DNA of 64,000 bases from assembly GCF_006335145.1 (NCBI RefSeq), contig NZ_VDMN01000001.1, forward strand, positions 1,674,001 through 1,738,000, written 5' to 3'. Shown here piece by piece: positions 28,137 through 37,654 of this stretch. Numbering within the stretch: position 1 is the stretch's first letter; every line of letters starts with the position of its first letter. Source of the DNA: Aliirhizobium smilacinae. Its GTDB lineage: Bacteria > Pseudomonadota > Alphaproteobacteria > Rhizobiales > Rhizobiaceae. The notes below the pieces were generated by a model. It had not been told where the DNA came from. It saw nothing but the letters and a program-made list of their open reading frames with translations, and did no database searches. The position numbers and the translations under genes were made by a program.

Positions 28137-31100
28137 ATGAACGGATCACGATCGGCACATCCCCGTCACGGCGACCAAGACCGCTCGTCGTTGGATGCGC
28201 TGAGCCGCACAATCGAGGGACTGGAAGCGCGCATTCAGGGCCTGATGGCAGGCGGCCGTACGGCTGCGCCATCAACGCCCCCGCTCGCGCCGCCGCAGAG
28301 AGCCGTCGAGGACAATCGCCAGCCGCGCATGCCAGCCGCCACCGACCCACGCCCGAAGGCCGGCCCTGCCGGATCTGCCTATGGTGAAAGACTACGCGAC
28401 CCGCTGGCGGAAATCCGCGAGCGGCAACGCATGCTCGAACAGACGAGCCAGAGCAGCCGGCACTATGACGTCAGCGCCGCGAGGCCTGCAGTACCCGCCC
28501 AACCCGAACAGCGTGCCGACTCTCGCTTCGAGCAGCGCGCGGGTACACGGCGCGAAGATATCCGCCAGCCGGCCGTCGCAACGCGCGTGGCCGAAGCCAG
28601 CCAGCGCCGTGCCGACCTGAGAGAATTCACCGAAACCCTTTCCGGCCTGCGGCACGATCTCAAGCGCGACATTTCCGAAGGCGTATCGCTTGAGATGCGC
28701 GCTCTGCGCGAAGAAGTCCGGGCGATCAAGACCCAGGCGGAAGAAGCCCGTTACAGCCAGGACGTCCAGGCCGACCTCGCACGGCTGGCGCAGGGGATCG
28801 ACCATCTGACGCTGCAGGCAGCACCCGGAGCGGCGGGCCTGCGCGCCGAATTCGAAGACCTGCGCACGGTGATGGACGGTCTGGCGCGCGAAGAGTCGCT
28901 GCGCCTGATGCAGGACCAGTGGCTGGGCCTGGAAGAGCGGCTGCAGGAAAATGACACGACCGCGCTGCGCGAGGAACTGGTGGCGCTTGCCTACCGGATC
29001 GACGAGATCCGCAACCAGATCGGCGTAATGGCGGACAGCCCGACGATCCGCGCGCTGGAGCAGAAGCTGCTGGCGCTGGCCGGAATGATGGAACAGCTCG
29101 GCTCGCGAATGAAGCCGAATGATGCCGTTTTTGCCCAGCAGTTCGGCCAGCTGGACAGCCGGCTGGACGAAATCAGCCGCGCGATTGCCGCCAATGCCCG
29201 CTCAAGCGCTGCAAATCTGCAGGACGATGTTGCGATCCAGCGGTTCGAGGATCGGTTGTCGATGCTGATGGCGCAGGTCGAGACGATCGGCCTTGCGACG
29301 TCGGATCAGAGCGCGACCGACGGGCTTTCGACGCGGCTCGAGCTGCTTGCCGGCAAGATCGAGGAACTGGCAGAGGAACAGGCCGCCGCACAGCTGGAAG
29401 AGCGGATCGAACATCTGACGGCGCTGGTTCAGCAGCTTCATGCACCCGGACAGCAGGAAGAGGTCAGCAATTATCTCTCCGACATTTCCCGCAAGATCGA
29501 TGCACTGGACACGAGTTTTGGCGCAGAGGGACTTGGCGAACGGCTCGATTACCTGTCGCGCCGTATCGAGGAGATCGAACTGCAGCCGCGGCCGCAGCAT
29601 GCCGATGACGGCGCTGCCTTCGTGCGGATCGAAGACCGGCTTAGCGACATTGCAGCACGGCTGGACGAAGCCTCGTCCTCTCCGCGCAGCGACGACGAGG
29701 CCCTGCGCGGGCTCGAAGCCCAGATCGCCAACCTCTCGACGCTGATTTCGCAGCCGAACACCGCATCGGCCGAATGGCCGCCGGAATTCGACAGCCGGAT
29801 GGCCGCGATCGAAGGATATATGGCGACCAATGACGAATATATCGTCGAGGCTGCGCGGCAGGCAGCCGAGGCGGTGGTCGAGGCCTATTCCCGCAATATC
29901 AACGCCGGTGCCAGCGGATCGAGCGGCGACGTGGCGGCATTTGCCGCGCTTGCCGACGACCTGAAACACCTGGAAGAGCTGACGCGCGGTTCGGAAACCC
30001 GGACGCACCAGACATTCGAGGCACTGCACGGCACGCTGGTGCAGATTGCCGACCGGCTGGACCAGCTCGAGGGCCAGTTCGCCCCCGCCCCTGCCCCGTC
30101 CTATCGGAACGAAGAGCCCGCTCGCCAGCCGGCGTTTGCGGCAGCACCGATCCACCGGGATGTTTCGCCGTCACGCGAACAGGCCCCGGCCGCCATACCG
30201 GCACTTTCGGCCGACGTCGCCCGCGAACTTGCCAGTATCGACATGCCGCGCACGGAAGCCCGGTTGAGGGAAACCAGCGCGATCGGCTCCACCATGTCCG
30301 ATCATATTCCGGCCATGCTGCAGCCCGTTGAACCGGAAGCAGAGATCGAAGACGAACCGAAGCGGGCCAGCAAAAGCCTGATCGGCGGGCTGGTCAAACG
30401 TCTGCGCCCCGGCGCCAAGCAGGACAAGGCCGCTAGCACGCGCACCTTCGTCGATCCGACACCATCGATCGATCCTTCGGCGGACGATGCCGTGGTTGCC
30501 GGTGACGTACTGGACAACGAAAGCGAGAACGATCTTCTGGAGCCCGGTTCCGGTGCCCCGGATGTGCGCAAGATCCTCGAACGGGTGAGAGCAAGCCAGG
30601 CGGCCGGAGAATTTTCGGGCGAGAAGGCCGGCGACCGGACCGGAGACCGGGCCGATTATATCGCGGCGGCCCGCCGTGCCGCAAAAGCTGCGGCGCAGGA
30701 AGCCGATCCTTCGCAGATGGGATCCATGCCGAAGGGCCAGGCCAAGCCGGGCAAGCCCAAGCCTGCCGTCGGCAAGGCCGACACGGCCAAGGGCACATCC
30801 GCCTTTTCGCGTCATCGCCGGCCGATCCTGATGGCGGTCGGCGCCGTGCTTCTGGCGCTGATGGCGATGCCGCTGATCAAGACCGTCACCGGCGGCAACC
30901 CGGCGCCGCAAGTGGCTTCCGTCGAACAGCAGCCGGCGCCGATCAGCGCCCCCATGGCCAGCGCGCCGACGCCTGCCGCTCTCGTGCCGCAGACACCGGT
31001 GGCTTCCGAGCAGCCGGGTCCGGCTTCGATAGATAGCTCGGCACCGAGCGTGACCGCCTTGCCGGAAGAACCGTCGAACCTTGCTGCTGCTCCGCAGGCC

Positions 31101-32036
31101 AGCGATTCCGATACATCAGCTGAGGCTCCAGCAGAGGATCTGCCGGCGTCTCCGATTGCTCCTGTCGAGCACGCTTCGATTGCGGTTCCGGCCGGGATCG
31201 AACCCCAGTCCATGGCCGATGCAGCAGCAGCCGGCGATGCCAATGCCCTGTTCGAAGTCGGCGCCCGCTTCAGCGACGGCCGCGGCGTGAAGGCCGATCT
31301 CGGCGAAGCTGCCAAGTGGTACAGGCTGGCAGCCGATCGCGGTCTTGCGCCGGCACAATACCGCATGGGCAACCTGCTGGAGAAGGGAACCGGGGTCGAC
31401 CGCAATCTGGGCGAGGCGATTTCCTACTACCGTCAGGCGGCCGGCGCCGGCAATGCCAGCGCGATGCACAATCTCGCGGTTCTTTACGCTTCGGGTGCAG
31501 CCGGCCAGCCGGATTATGCGGCGGCCGTCGAGTGGTTCCGCAAGGCAAGCGAACTCGGCGTCGCCGACAGCCAGTTCAACCTCGCGATCCTCTATGCCCG
31601 TGGCAACGGGGTGAAACAGGATCTCGAAGAGAGCTACAAGTGGTTCGGCGTGGCTGCCAAGGGCGGCGATACCGATGCGGCGGCCAAGCAGGAAGAAGTG
31701 GGCAAGGCGATGCGCAAGGAGCAGCTGGACAGCGCTCGCGCCAAGCTGAACTCATGGACTGCCAAGCCGCTCGACCCGAAGGCCAATGCCGTCGACCTGC
31801 CGGACGAATGGGCTTCGGGCAAGAAGCTGACGACCGCATCGATCGACATGACCAAAGCAATCCGCAACATCCAGGCCATTCTCAACAAGAATGGCTTCGA
31901 TGCGGGGACGCCGGACGGCAAGATGGGTGCAAAGACGGTTACAGCAATCAAGGCGTTCCAGAGCTCGATTGGCCAGGAGCCGAGCGGCAAGGTGGACGAC
32001 GCCATGGTGCGCGAGCTGCTGGCCCGCAACGGATAA
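28137..32036 (+). CDS. podJ: PodJ-like polar localization protein (coiled coil, TM, Sel1, peptidoglycan-binding)
   Basis: About 1299 residues. The cytoplasmic part (1 to ~885) starts with SSLDALSRTIEGLEARI and is a long series of heptad-rich coiled coils, followed by an acidic/Pro-rich stretch. One TM (ILMAVGAVLLALMAMPL, about 897-915) leads to a periplasmic Pro/Ala/Ser linker, four Sel1 repeats (for example DANALFEVGARFSDGRGVKADLGEA) from about 1025, and a C-terminal peptidoglycan-binding domain (IQAILNKNGFDAGTPDGKMGAKT). This is the PodJ layout; PodJ marks the new pole and organises division-related proteins in Caulobacter and Agrobacterium. A start at 28,068 would add 23 residues; neither start has a strong ribosome site. 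Confidence 0.88.
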   Translation: MNGSRSAHPRHGDQDRSSLDALSRTIEGLEARIQGLMAGGRTAAPSTPPLAPPQRAVEDNRQPRMPAATDPRPKAGPAGSAYGERLRDPLAEIRERQRMLEQTSQSSRHYDVSAARPAVPAQPEQRADSRFEQRAGTRREDIRQPAVATRVAEASQRRADLREFTETLSGLRHDLKRDISEGVSLEMRALREEVRAIKTQAEEARYSQDVQADLARLAQGIDHLTLQAAPGAAGLRAEFEDLRTVMDGLAREESLRLMQDQWLGLEERLQENDTTALREELVALAYRIDEIRNQIGVMADSPTIRALEQKLLALAGMMEQLGSRMKPNDAVFAQQFGQLDSRLDEISRAIAANARSSAANLQDDVAIQRFEDRLSMLMAQVETIGLATSDQSATDGLSTRLELLAGKIEELAEEQAAAQLEERIEHLTALVQQLHAPGQQEEVSNYLSDISRKIDALDTSFGAEGLGERLDYLSRRIEEIELQPRPQHADDGAAFVRIEDRLSDIAARLDEASSSPRSDDEALRGLEAQIANLSTLISQPNTASAEWPPEFDSRMAAIEGYMATNDEYIVEAARQAAEAVVEAYSRNINAGASGSSGDVAAFAALADDLKHLEELTRGSETRTHQTFEALHGTLVQIADRLDQLEGQFAPAPAPSYRNEEPARQPAFAAAPIHRDVSPSREQAPAAIPALSADVARELASIDMPRTEARLRETSAIGSTMSDHIPAMLQPVEPEAEIEDEPKRASKSLIGGLVKRLRPGAKQDKAASTRTFVDPTPSIDPSADDAVVAGDVLDNESENDLLEPGSGAPDVRKILERVRASQAAGEFSGEKAGDRTGDRADYIAAARRAAKAAAQEADPSQMGSMPKGQAKPGKPKPAVGKADTAKGTSAFSRHRRPILMAVGAVLLALMAMPLIKTVTGGNPAPQVASVEQQPAPISAPMASAPTPAALVPQTPVASEQPGPASIDSSAPSVTALPEEPSNLAAAPQASDSDTSAEAPAEDLPASPIAPVEHASIAVPAGIEPQSMADAAAAGDANALFEVGARFSDGRGVKADLGEAAKWYRLAADRGLAPAQYRMGNLLEKGTGVDRNLGEAISYYRQAAGAGNASAMHNLAVLYASGAAGQPDYAAAVEWFRKASELGVADSQFNLAILYARGNGVKQDLEESYKWFGVAAKGGDTDAAAKQEEVGKAMRKEQLDSARAKLNSWTAKPLDPKANAVDLPDEWASGKKLTTASIDMTKAIRNIQAILNKNGFDAGTPDGKMGAKTVTAIKAFQSSIGQEPSGKVDDAMVRELLARNG

Positions 32037-32045
32037 GCTCCAGTC

Positions 32046-32089
32046 GCCGGAGCGAAGACGATCCGTTCGTCTCCGCTCCGGCTTTTTTC
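32046..32089 (+). terminator. Strong terminator after podJ
   Basis: GCCGGAGCG (32046-32054) pairs with CGCTCCGGC (32074-32082), extended by AGACGA/TCGTCT inside, followed by TTTTTT. It begins 9 bp after the podJ stop. Confidence 0.92.
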
Positions 32090-32379
32090 TTCGCGTAGAG
32101 GCACCCTGGCGCCACATTGCCAATCACGACCAAACCGACCGGGTTTGGGGTGACGCGGCATATTCGCCACTTTGCGAAGAAAACGGCCAAATCAAAGGCT
32201 TGCGATACTCTTACGCGCCTCGATGGGTTTGACACCTTGCGGCGCGCACAGGCATGTGGATCAAACATCTTCATGCCTTGTTCACCCGGCATGTGAGACA
32301 CTTTCCCACCACCGCACCAGACAAGCGACCGATCGCCTGCCGGATGCGGTTGTTCTGTTTCGCCTTGTCGGGGTCAACC

Positions 32380-33306
32380 GTGACGATCTACCTGCCCATA
32401 GCAGAGCTTTCGGTGAATATTTTCATCATCCTCGGCATGGGCGCGGCTGTCGGTTTTCTGTCCGGCATGTTCGGTGTCGGCGGCGGATTTCTGATCACGC
32501 CGCTTTTGATCTTCTACAATATTCCGCCTGTCGTGGCGGTGGCGACCGGTGCAAACCAGGTTGTAGCCTCCTCGGTTTCCGGCGCGATCACCCATTTCCG
32601 GCGCGGCACGCTGGACATGAAGCTCGGCACGGTGCTGCTTGCCGGCGGTCTTGTCGGGGCGACGGTGGGCGTGTGGATATTTTCGTGGCTGCGCAGTATC
32701 GGCCAGCTCGATCTGTTCATCTCGCTGCTCTACGTCATCCTGCTGACAACGATCGGCCTGCTGATGCTGCAGGAAAGCCTGCGGGCGATGCGCAAGGCGA
32801 AGCTGAACCAGCCGCTTCCCCTGAGACGGCCCGGCCAGCACAACTGGGTGCACCGGTTGCCGCTGAAGATGCGGTTCAAGAAGTCGAAGATCTATCTGTC
32901 CGCCATTCCGGTCGTGACGCTCGGTTTCCTGATCGGCATCCTGACATCGATCATGGGTGTCGGCGGCGGCTTCATCATGGTGCCGGCGATGATCTATCTG
33001 TTGCGCATCCCGACCAATGTCGTCGTCGGGACGTCGCTGTTCCAGATCATCTTCGTCACCGCCTATACGACCATGGTGCAGGCCGCGACCAACTATTCCG
33101 TCGATATCGTGCTTGCCTTCATTCTGATGGTGGCCGGCGTGATCGGGGCGCAATACGGCGTGCGCGTCGGGCAGAAGCTGCGCGGCGAACAGCTGCGCGC
33201 GCTCCTAGCGCTTTTGGTTCTGGCGGTCGGTATCCGTCTTGCCATCGGCCTGTTCATCCGGCCGCAGGATCTCTATTCGGTCGCAGTCGGGGGGATCGGT
33301 TACTGA
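32380..33306 (+). CDS. TauE/SafE-family sulfite/organosulfonate exporter
   Basis: About 308 residues with eight hydrophobic helices in two halves. Each half begins with the family glycine signature: GFLSGMFGVGGGFLITPLLI (about 30) and GILTSIMGVGGGFIMVPAMI (about 190). The GTG at 32,380 (VTIYLPIAELSVN) is chosen because frames further upstream lack membrane character; an extension to 32,254 is open but unlikely. The ~290 bp between the podJ terminator and this start show no gene. The stop overlaps the start of the next gene, which is the usual partner of this transporter. Confidence 0.9.
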   Translation: MTIYLPIAELSVNIFIILGMGAAVGFLSGMFGVGGGFLITPLLIFYNIPPVVAVATGANQVVASSVSGAITHFRRGTLDMKLGTVLLAGGLVGATVGVWIFSWLRSIGQLDLFISLLYVILLTTIGLLMLQESLRAMRKAKLNQPLPLRRPGQHNWVHRLPLKMRFKKSKIYLSAIPVVTLGFLIGILTSIMGVGGGFIMVPAMIYLLRIPTNVVVGTSLFQIIFVTAYTTMVQAATNYSVDIVLAFILMVAGVIGAQYGVRVGQKLRGEQLRALLALLVLAVGIRLAIGLFIRPQDLYSVAVGGIGY

Positions 33307-34106
33307 TGTTTTCCCGCCTCGTCCTTCTCTTCTCTCTGCTTTTCGTGCCGGCAACCCAAGGGTTTGCGCAGATCCCCATGGGTGAGGCCTCGACCGCCAA
33401 GGAAGGGCTCGACATCGGGGTTTCGACCAACGAAATCGCCATCACCTCGGATTTCCGCGGGGCGGACCTGACTGTCTTCGGGGCGATGACGAATGCGGAC
33501 GAGCTGCTGCTGGCGATCGGCAATTACGACATCATCGTCACGCTCGAAGGTCCGCGGGACTATTCCACCGTGCGCAAGAAAGAACGGATTTTCGGCATCT
33601 GGATCAACACGGATTCGATGATATTCGAGCAGGTTCCGGAAAGCTATTCGATCGCCAGCACGCGCCAGCTTGACGACCCGACCCAGTTGCCGCCGATCAA
33701 TACGGCCGGCGTCGGGATCGAACATCTGGCGCTCAACCCGATCGGCTATATCCGCGACGTCGGCGAACTTTCCGACTTTCGCGAGGCCTATCGCCGGCTC
33801 AAGCTTTCCAGCGGCCTTTACCAGAAAGAGGCGAGCGGCGTTCGTTTCGTCTCGTCCAGCCTATTTCGCGCGTCGCTGAGACTGCCGGCCAATGTGCCGG
33901 ATGGCGTGCATATCGTGCGGGCCTATCTGTTCAAGAGCGGCACGCTGCTGACCCAGCGCGAGATCCCGTTGCGGGTGGTGAAGACCGGCCTCGAGCAGGC
34001 GATCACCGATGCCGCGCATAACCAGCCGTTTGCCTATGGCCTCGTCTGCGTGCTGATCGCGCTGGTGACCGGCTGGGGGGCCAGCATCGTCTTCCGCAAG
34101 GATTGA
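33306..34106 (+). CDS. TIGR02186-family membrane-anchored periplasmic protein
   Basis: A 266-residue protein. LVLLFSLLFVPATQGFAQ is a signal peptide. The exposed domain contains DIGVSTNEIAITSDFRGADLTVFGA and VTLEGPRDYSTVRKKERIFGIWIN. A single C-terminal membrane helix (YGLVCVLIALVTGWGASIVF) anchors it. The gene overlaps the TauE stop (TGATG), and this pair is a conserved arrangement in alphaproteobacteria. The biochemical role is unknown; it probably assists the exporter. A frame open upstream to 32,172 is an artefact across the TauE gene. Confidence 0.88.
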   Translation: MFSRLVLLFSLLFVPATQGFAQIPMGEASTAKEGLDIGVSTNEIAITSDFRGADLTVFGAMTNADELLLAIGNYDIIVTLEGPRDYSTVRKKERIFGIWINTDSMIFEQVPESYSIASTRQLDDPTQLPPINTAGVGIEHLALNPIGYIRDVGELSDFREAYRRLKLSSGLYQKEASGVRFVSSSLFRASLRLPANVPDGVHIVRAYLFKSGTLLTQREIPLRVVKTGLEQAITDAAHNQPFAYGLVCVLIALVTGWGASIVFRKD

Positions 34107-34191
34107 TCATTGCCGATCGTTCCGCCTGCGCCTTTGCTTGCGCGATCCCTACTCTAGTTAGCGACTATTGCCGCAAACCCAGACTGCCATC

Positions 34192-35982
34192 ATGTTGAAA
34201 AGCATCCTCGACCGCCTGCCCGACTTCAACCATCTGCTCGATCCTGCGCAATTGCGCATACTGATCAGGCGAAGCGAATTCGGCCTGATCGCGATGGCGG
34301 CAGTGGTTGGCGTATTTGCCGGCCTTGCGGTGGCGGCGATGAGTTTCATCGCGCATGAGATCCAGGTGCTGATCTTCACGATCGGTCCGGACGAGAGGCT
34401 GAGCGCCGCGACCATGCTCGATCCGATGGTGGTGATGTGGGCGCCGGCGGCGGGCGGCGTGGTGATGGGGATCGTGTTCCTGATTCTCAAAAAATGGCGC
34501 AAGAAGCCGATGGTCGACCCGATCGAGGCGAATGCGCTGCATGGCGGCCGGCTATCGCTCACCGACAGTATCGTGGTTGCAGTACAGAACCTGATTTCAA
34601 ACGGTTTTGGCGCGTCGATCGGGCTTGAAGCCGGTTATACGCAGCTCTCCTCCGGTATCGCCTCCAAGATCGGCCTGCTGCTGCAACTGCGCCGCTCGGA
34701 CATGCGCGTGCTTGTCGGCTGCGGTGCCGCCGGTGCGATCGCATCGGCCTTCAACGCCCCGCTGACCGGCTCCTTCTATGCTTTCGAGCTGATCATCGGC
34801 ACCTATACGATCGTCAGCCTTGCGCCGGTGGTCGTCGCGGCGCTGGCTGCGACCTTCGTGACGCGGCTGTTCGTCGGTGAAGAATTCATGATCGATATCG
34901 GGCAGATCGGGAAGGTCGTTCCCGCCGACTATGTTCCGGCGGTCATTCTTGGCATCGTCTGCGCCGGCGGCGGCATCCTGCTGATGAAAGGCGTTTCGCG
35001 GGTCGAGGAACAGGCGCGCAAAAGTTCGATCTCGCCGGTCTTCCGCCCGGCTCTCGGAGGCCTGATCGTCGGACTGCTGGCGCTGATCGATACGCGGGTG
35101 CTTTCGGCCGGGCATGGCGCGCTGCATGAAAGTCTCAATCAGCATATGGCGATCGGAGCGGTGATCGGGCTTTTGCTGCTCAAGTCTGTTGCATCGGCGA
35201 TCACCATCGGCGCCGGTTTTCGTGGCGGCCTGTTCTTCGCCTCGCTGTTTCTCGGGGCACTGATCGGCAAACTGTTTGCCTATTCGACCCCGTTCCTGTT
35301 TGCCCATACAACGCTGACGCCGGTGATCTATGCGGTCGTCGGAATGAGCGCGATGGCGGTGGCCGTGATCGGCGGCCCTTTGACGATGACGTTTCTGGCG
35401 CTGGAAGTCACCGGCGACTTTCCAATTACGGCGCTGGCGCTTGCAGCCGTGATCACCTCGTCGCTCGTGGTGCGGACCAGCTTCGGCTACTCGTTCGCGA
35501 CTTGGCGTTTTCACCTGCGTGGCGAGGGTATCAGGAGCGCCCATGATATCGGCTGGATCCGCAATCTTACGGTGGACAAGCTGATGCGTTCCGATGTGAA
35601 GACGGCGCAGGCGGCCATGACGCTGGAGGAATTCCGCAAGGAGTTTCCGCTCGGTTCGACGCAGCGGGTGATCGTGGTAGACGAAACCGACAAATATGTC
35701 GGGATGATCCTGACACCGGAAATCTATGCGGCACCGACAGAGGGCGGTGAGGAGAAGCCGGAGCTTTCCTCCTTCATCCGCTACAAGAACGACGTGCTGT
35801 TGCGAAGCATGAATGCCAAACAGGCGGCTGCGATGTTCGACCGGACGGAGGCGGAAGCGCTGGCGGTGGTGAACAACCAGATCGAGCGCAAGGTTGTGGG
35901 ACAGCTTTCCGAAAGCCATACGCTGCGGCGCTACACGGAAGAACTGGACCGACGGCGGCGCGAGATTTCCGGCGAGCTTTAA
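34192..35982 (+). CDS. ClC-family chloride channel/transporter with CBS region
   Basis: About 596 residues. The ClC membrane domain spans 1 to ~440. The selectivity loop reads GFGASIGLEAGYTQLSSGIASKIG, where the usual GxExGP is replaced by GLEAGY. GCGAAGAIASAFNAPLTGSFYAFE is the typical helix pair, and GAGFRGGLFFASLFLGALIG is the third anion-binding loop. The C-terminal ~150 residues (from about LTVDKLMRSDVKT) form a CBS pair. It exchanges or conducts chloride or another anion. The start at 34,192 is preferred over 34,168. Confidence 0.9.
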   Translation: MLKSILDRLPDFNHLLDPAQLRILIRRSEFGLIAMAAVVGVFAGLAVAAMSFIAHEIQVLIFTIGPDERLSAATMLDPMVVMWAPAAGGVVMGIVFLILKKWRKKPMVDPIEANALHGGRLSLTDSIVVAVQNLISNGFGASIGLEAGYTQLSSGIASKIGLLLQLRRSDMRVLVGCGAAGAIASAFNAPLTGSFYAFELIIGTYTIVSLAPVVVAALAATFVTRLFVGEEFMIDIGQIGKVVPADYVPAVILGIVCAGGGILLMKGVSRVEEQARKSSISPVFRPALGGLIVGLLALIDTRVLSAGHGALHESLNQHMAIGAVIGLLLLKSVASAITIGAGFRGGLFFASLFLGALIGKLFAYSTPFLFAHTTLTPVIYAVVGMSAMAVAVIGGPLTMTFLALEVTGDFPITALALAAVITSSLVVRTSFGYSFATWRFHLRGEGIRSAHDIGWIRNLTVDKLMRSDVKTAQAAMTLEEFRKEFPLGSTQRVIVVDETDKYVGMILTPEIYAAPTEGGEEKPELSSFIRYKNDVLLRSMNAKQAAAMFDRTEAEALAVVNNQIERKVVGQLSESHTLRRYTEELDRRRREISGEL

Positions 35983-35991
35983 AAAGAGAAC

Positions 35992-36017
35992 GGGGCAGAG
36001 ACCTTGGTCCCTGCCCC
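35992..36017. terminator. Bidirectional terminator between ClC and DUF4394 genes
   Basis: GGGGCAG (35992-35998) pairs with CTGCCCC (36011-36017), plus inner GACC/GGTC. An A run at 35981-35985 provides a T run on the minus strand. The two flanking genes converge here. Confidence 0.8.
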
Positions 36018-36026
36018 ACCATTACA

Positions 36027-36815
36027 TTACATCGCAGGCAGGATGGCGATGTCGCGCACTTCGTTGTCGGTACCGGTGATGGCACCGACTTCGGTTGCGG
36101 CGCCGGTTTCTAGGTTGACGGTGTAGAGCGTCTTGCCGGCTGCGAGATATGCGGTGTTCTTGCCGCCTTCCTCACCCTGGATGTCGAAGGCGTAGGTTGC
36201 CGGCGTTTCCTTGATGCCAAGCTTGCCGATCGCCTTCAGCGTGCCGTCATTCGGCTTGGTCTGCTGGATCAGCGCGCCGATCGTCGCGTCGATGTTGTAC
36301 ATCGCGGTCTTTTCCGGCTTGCCGATCGAGTTGGTATAGGCGGCAGCGACGATGTTCGGGGTCTCGCCCTTGTGCATGTCGCCGTCTTCAAAGGCGAGAA
36401 CGCCATCGACCGTCACGGCACCGGTATCGGGGTGGACACGGTGATTGGTGGTGCCGCTCATGAAGCGCAGGCGGTCTGCCATCGGGTTGAAGTCGACGAC
36501 GACCGGCGCTTGCGTGATGGTCAGCATCTTGTCCATCTTGGCGACTTCGGTGGCGGCACCGGTTTCGAGATTGATCGAGACGATCGCGTGTTCCGGCGTG
36601 ACGCCGATCACGGTCTTGGTGCCGGGGCGGAAATCGATGCCGACCAGCTTGGTGACGCCGGTGACTTCCACGGTCTTGGTGACTTCAGGCTTTGCGGTGT
36701 CGAACATGACGAGCGTCTTGTCACCGGTGAGGCCGAGGACGGGGGCGGCGAAGGCTGAAGCGGCCGAGGCGACGAGCATGGTGGATGCGACGAGTGCGGT
36801 GCGAGCGATGTTCAT
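36027..36815 (-). CDS. DUF4394 secreted protein
   Basis: About 262 residues. MNIARTALVASTMLVASAASAFA is a signal peptide ending in AFA, so the protein is periplasmic or exported. The mature part consists of beta-propeller-like repeats with GTKTVIGVTPEHAIVSINLETGAATEV and the similar NTAYLAAGKTLYTVNLETGAATEVGAI, and includes the family segment DFNPMADRLRFMSGTTNHRVHPDTGAV. Function is unknown. It is divergent from an ECF sigma factor and appears to share a matching promoter with it (TGCATCC..GTGTCT), so it is probably a member of that sigma factor's regulon. The ATG at 36,815 gives the clean signal peptide. Confidence 0.88.
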   Translation of the reverse strand: MNIARTALVASTMLVASAASAFAAPVLGLTGDKTLVMFDTAKPEVTKTVEVTGVTKLVGIDFRPGTKTVIGVTPEHAIVSINLETGAATEVAKMDKMLTITQAPVVVDFNPMADRLRFMSGTTNHRVHPDTGAVTVDGVLAFEDGDMHKGETPNIVAAAYTNSIGKPEKTAMYNIDATIGALIQQTKPNDGTLKAIGKLGIKETPATYAFDIQGEEGGKNTAYLAAGKTLYTVNLETGAATEVGAITGTDNEVRDIAILPAM

Positions 36816-36891
36816 ATGTCTTCTCCCGTTGTGTTTTTCAAAATCGGAAAGAGCTGCCCGGCGCATGGCCTGTGAAGCGCTCTCGAAAGAC

Positions 36892-36920
36892 AGACACATG
36901 GGCAGATGCATTTGGATGCA
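36892..36920 (-). promoter_or_regulatory. Probable ECF promoter of the DUF4394 gene
   Basis: On the minus strand TGCATCC (36920-36914) is followed after 16 bases by GTGTCT (36897-36892). The same two hexamer-like elements occur on the plus strand at 36,944 with a 15-base spacer. The predicted start is about 70 bp before the ATG. Confidence 0.65.
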
Positions 36921-36943
36921 GCGCTTAAAAATATTTATTCGTC

Positions 36944-36971
36944 TGCATCCATTCCCTCCTCCGCCGTGTCT
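36944..36971 (+). promoter_or_regulatory. Probable autoregulatory ECF promoter
   Basis: TGCATCC (36944-36950), 15 bases, then GTGTCT (36966-36971), about 50 bp before the sigma gene ATG. The two promoters are back to back; their TGGATGCAG/CTGCATCCA elements form an inverted repeat around an A/T-rich centre. Confidence 0.65.
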
Positions 36972-37024
36972 TCCATATGCGGCTCAAGAAAGGCTGCGGG
37001 AAACTTCAAGCACTGGACGAGCGC

Positions 37025-37654
37025 ATGTCCGCCGTGGCAACAGCAGGATTAGAATATTCGCAAATCAGCGAATGCTCTGTGAGAGAGGACGGCCTGGCCT
37101 TGGCGACAGACCAAACGACGGATCTCGAAGGGGCGCTTTTCGCCTGCGCAAAGGGTGATCGCAGCGGGTTGCGCCGCATCTTCGACCATGAGGCCGGAAG
37201 GCTGGTGGCGGTGGCGCAACGGATCGTCAGACGGCGCGACCTTGCCGAAGAGGTGGTACAGGAAGCCTTCATCCGCATCTGGACCCATGCGCACCAATAT
37301 GCGCCGGAACGCGGATCGGCGCGTGGCTGGATCTATGCGATCGTGCGCAACCGGGCGCTCAACATGCTGCGGGACGGAAGCCGGGAAGATCTGGTTGCCG
37401 AGGACCAGCTTGAAACGCTGCAGGACAGCGAGCAGCTGGAGCAGATCATGGGCGCATGGCACAGGCTGGACCGCAACAGCCGGCTGAAGGAGTGCCTCGG
37501 CCGCCTGGACGAGACCAGACGGCGCGGCATATTGATGGCCTATGTCGGCGGTTATACCCATGGCGAAATCGCCGGACGCCTGAGCCTTCCGCTCGGCACC
37601 GCTAAATCCTGGATAAGACGCGGGCTTTTGACATTGCGGGAGTGCATGGCATGA
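37025..37654 (+). CDS. ECF-family RNA polymerase sigma factor
   Basis: About 209 residues. Region 2 covers LFACAKGDRSGLRRIFDHEAGRLVAVAQRIVRRRDLAEEVVQEAFIRIW (about residues 35-85), and region 4 covers LGRLDETRRRGILMAYVGGYTHGEIAGRLSLPLGTAKSWIRRGLLTL. It would direct RNA polymerase to a small regulon. The next gene, overlapping by 4 bp, encodes its membrane anti-sigma factor. Start codons at 36,977 and 37,025 are in frame; the second leaves room for the predicted promoter at 36,944-36,971. Confidence 0.93.
   Translation: MSAVATAGLEYSQISECSVREDGLALATDQTTDLEGALFACAKGDRSGLRRIFDHEAGRLVAVAQRIVRRRDLAEEVVQEAFIRIWTHAHQYAPERGSARGWIYAIVRNRALNMLRDGSREDLVAEDQLETLQDSEQLEQIMGAWHRLDRNSRLKECLGRLDETRRRGILMAYVGGYTHGEIAGRLSLPLGTAKSWIRRGLLTLRECMA

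Noticed and set aside
32172..33305. Upstream extension of the TIGR02186 frame
   Set aside because: It crosses the entire TauE gene in another frame and reads as low-complexity sequence. A signal peptide at 33,306 marks the true start.
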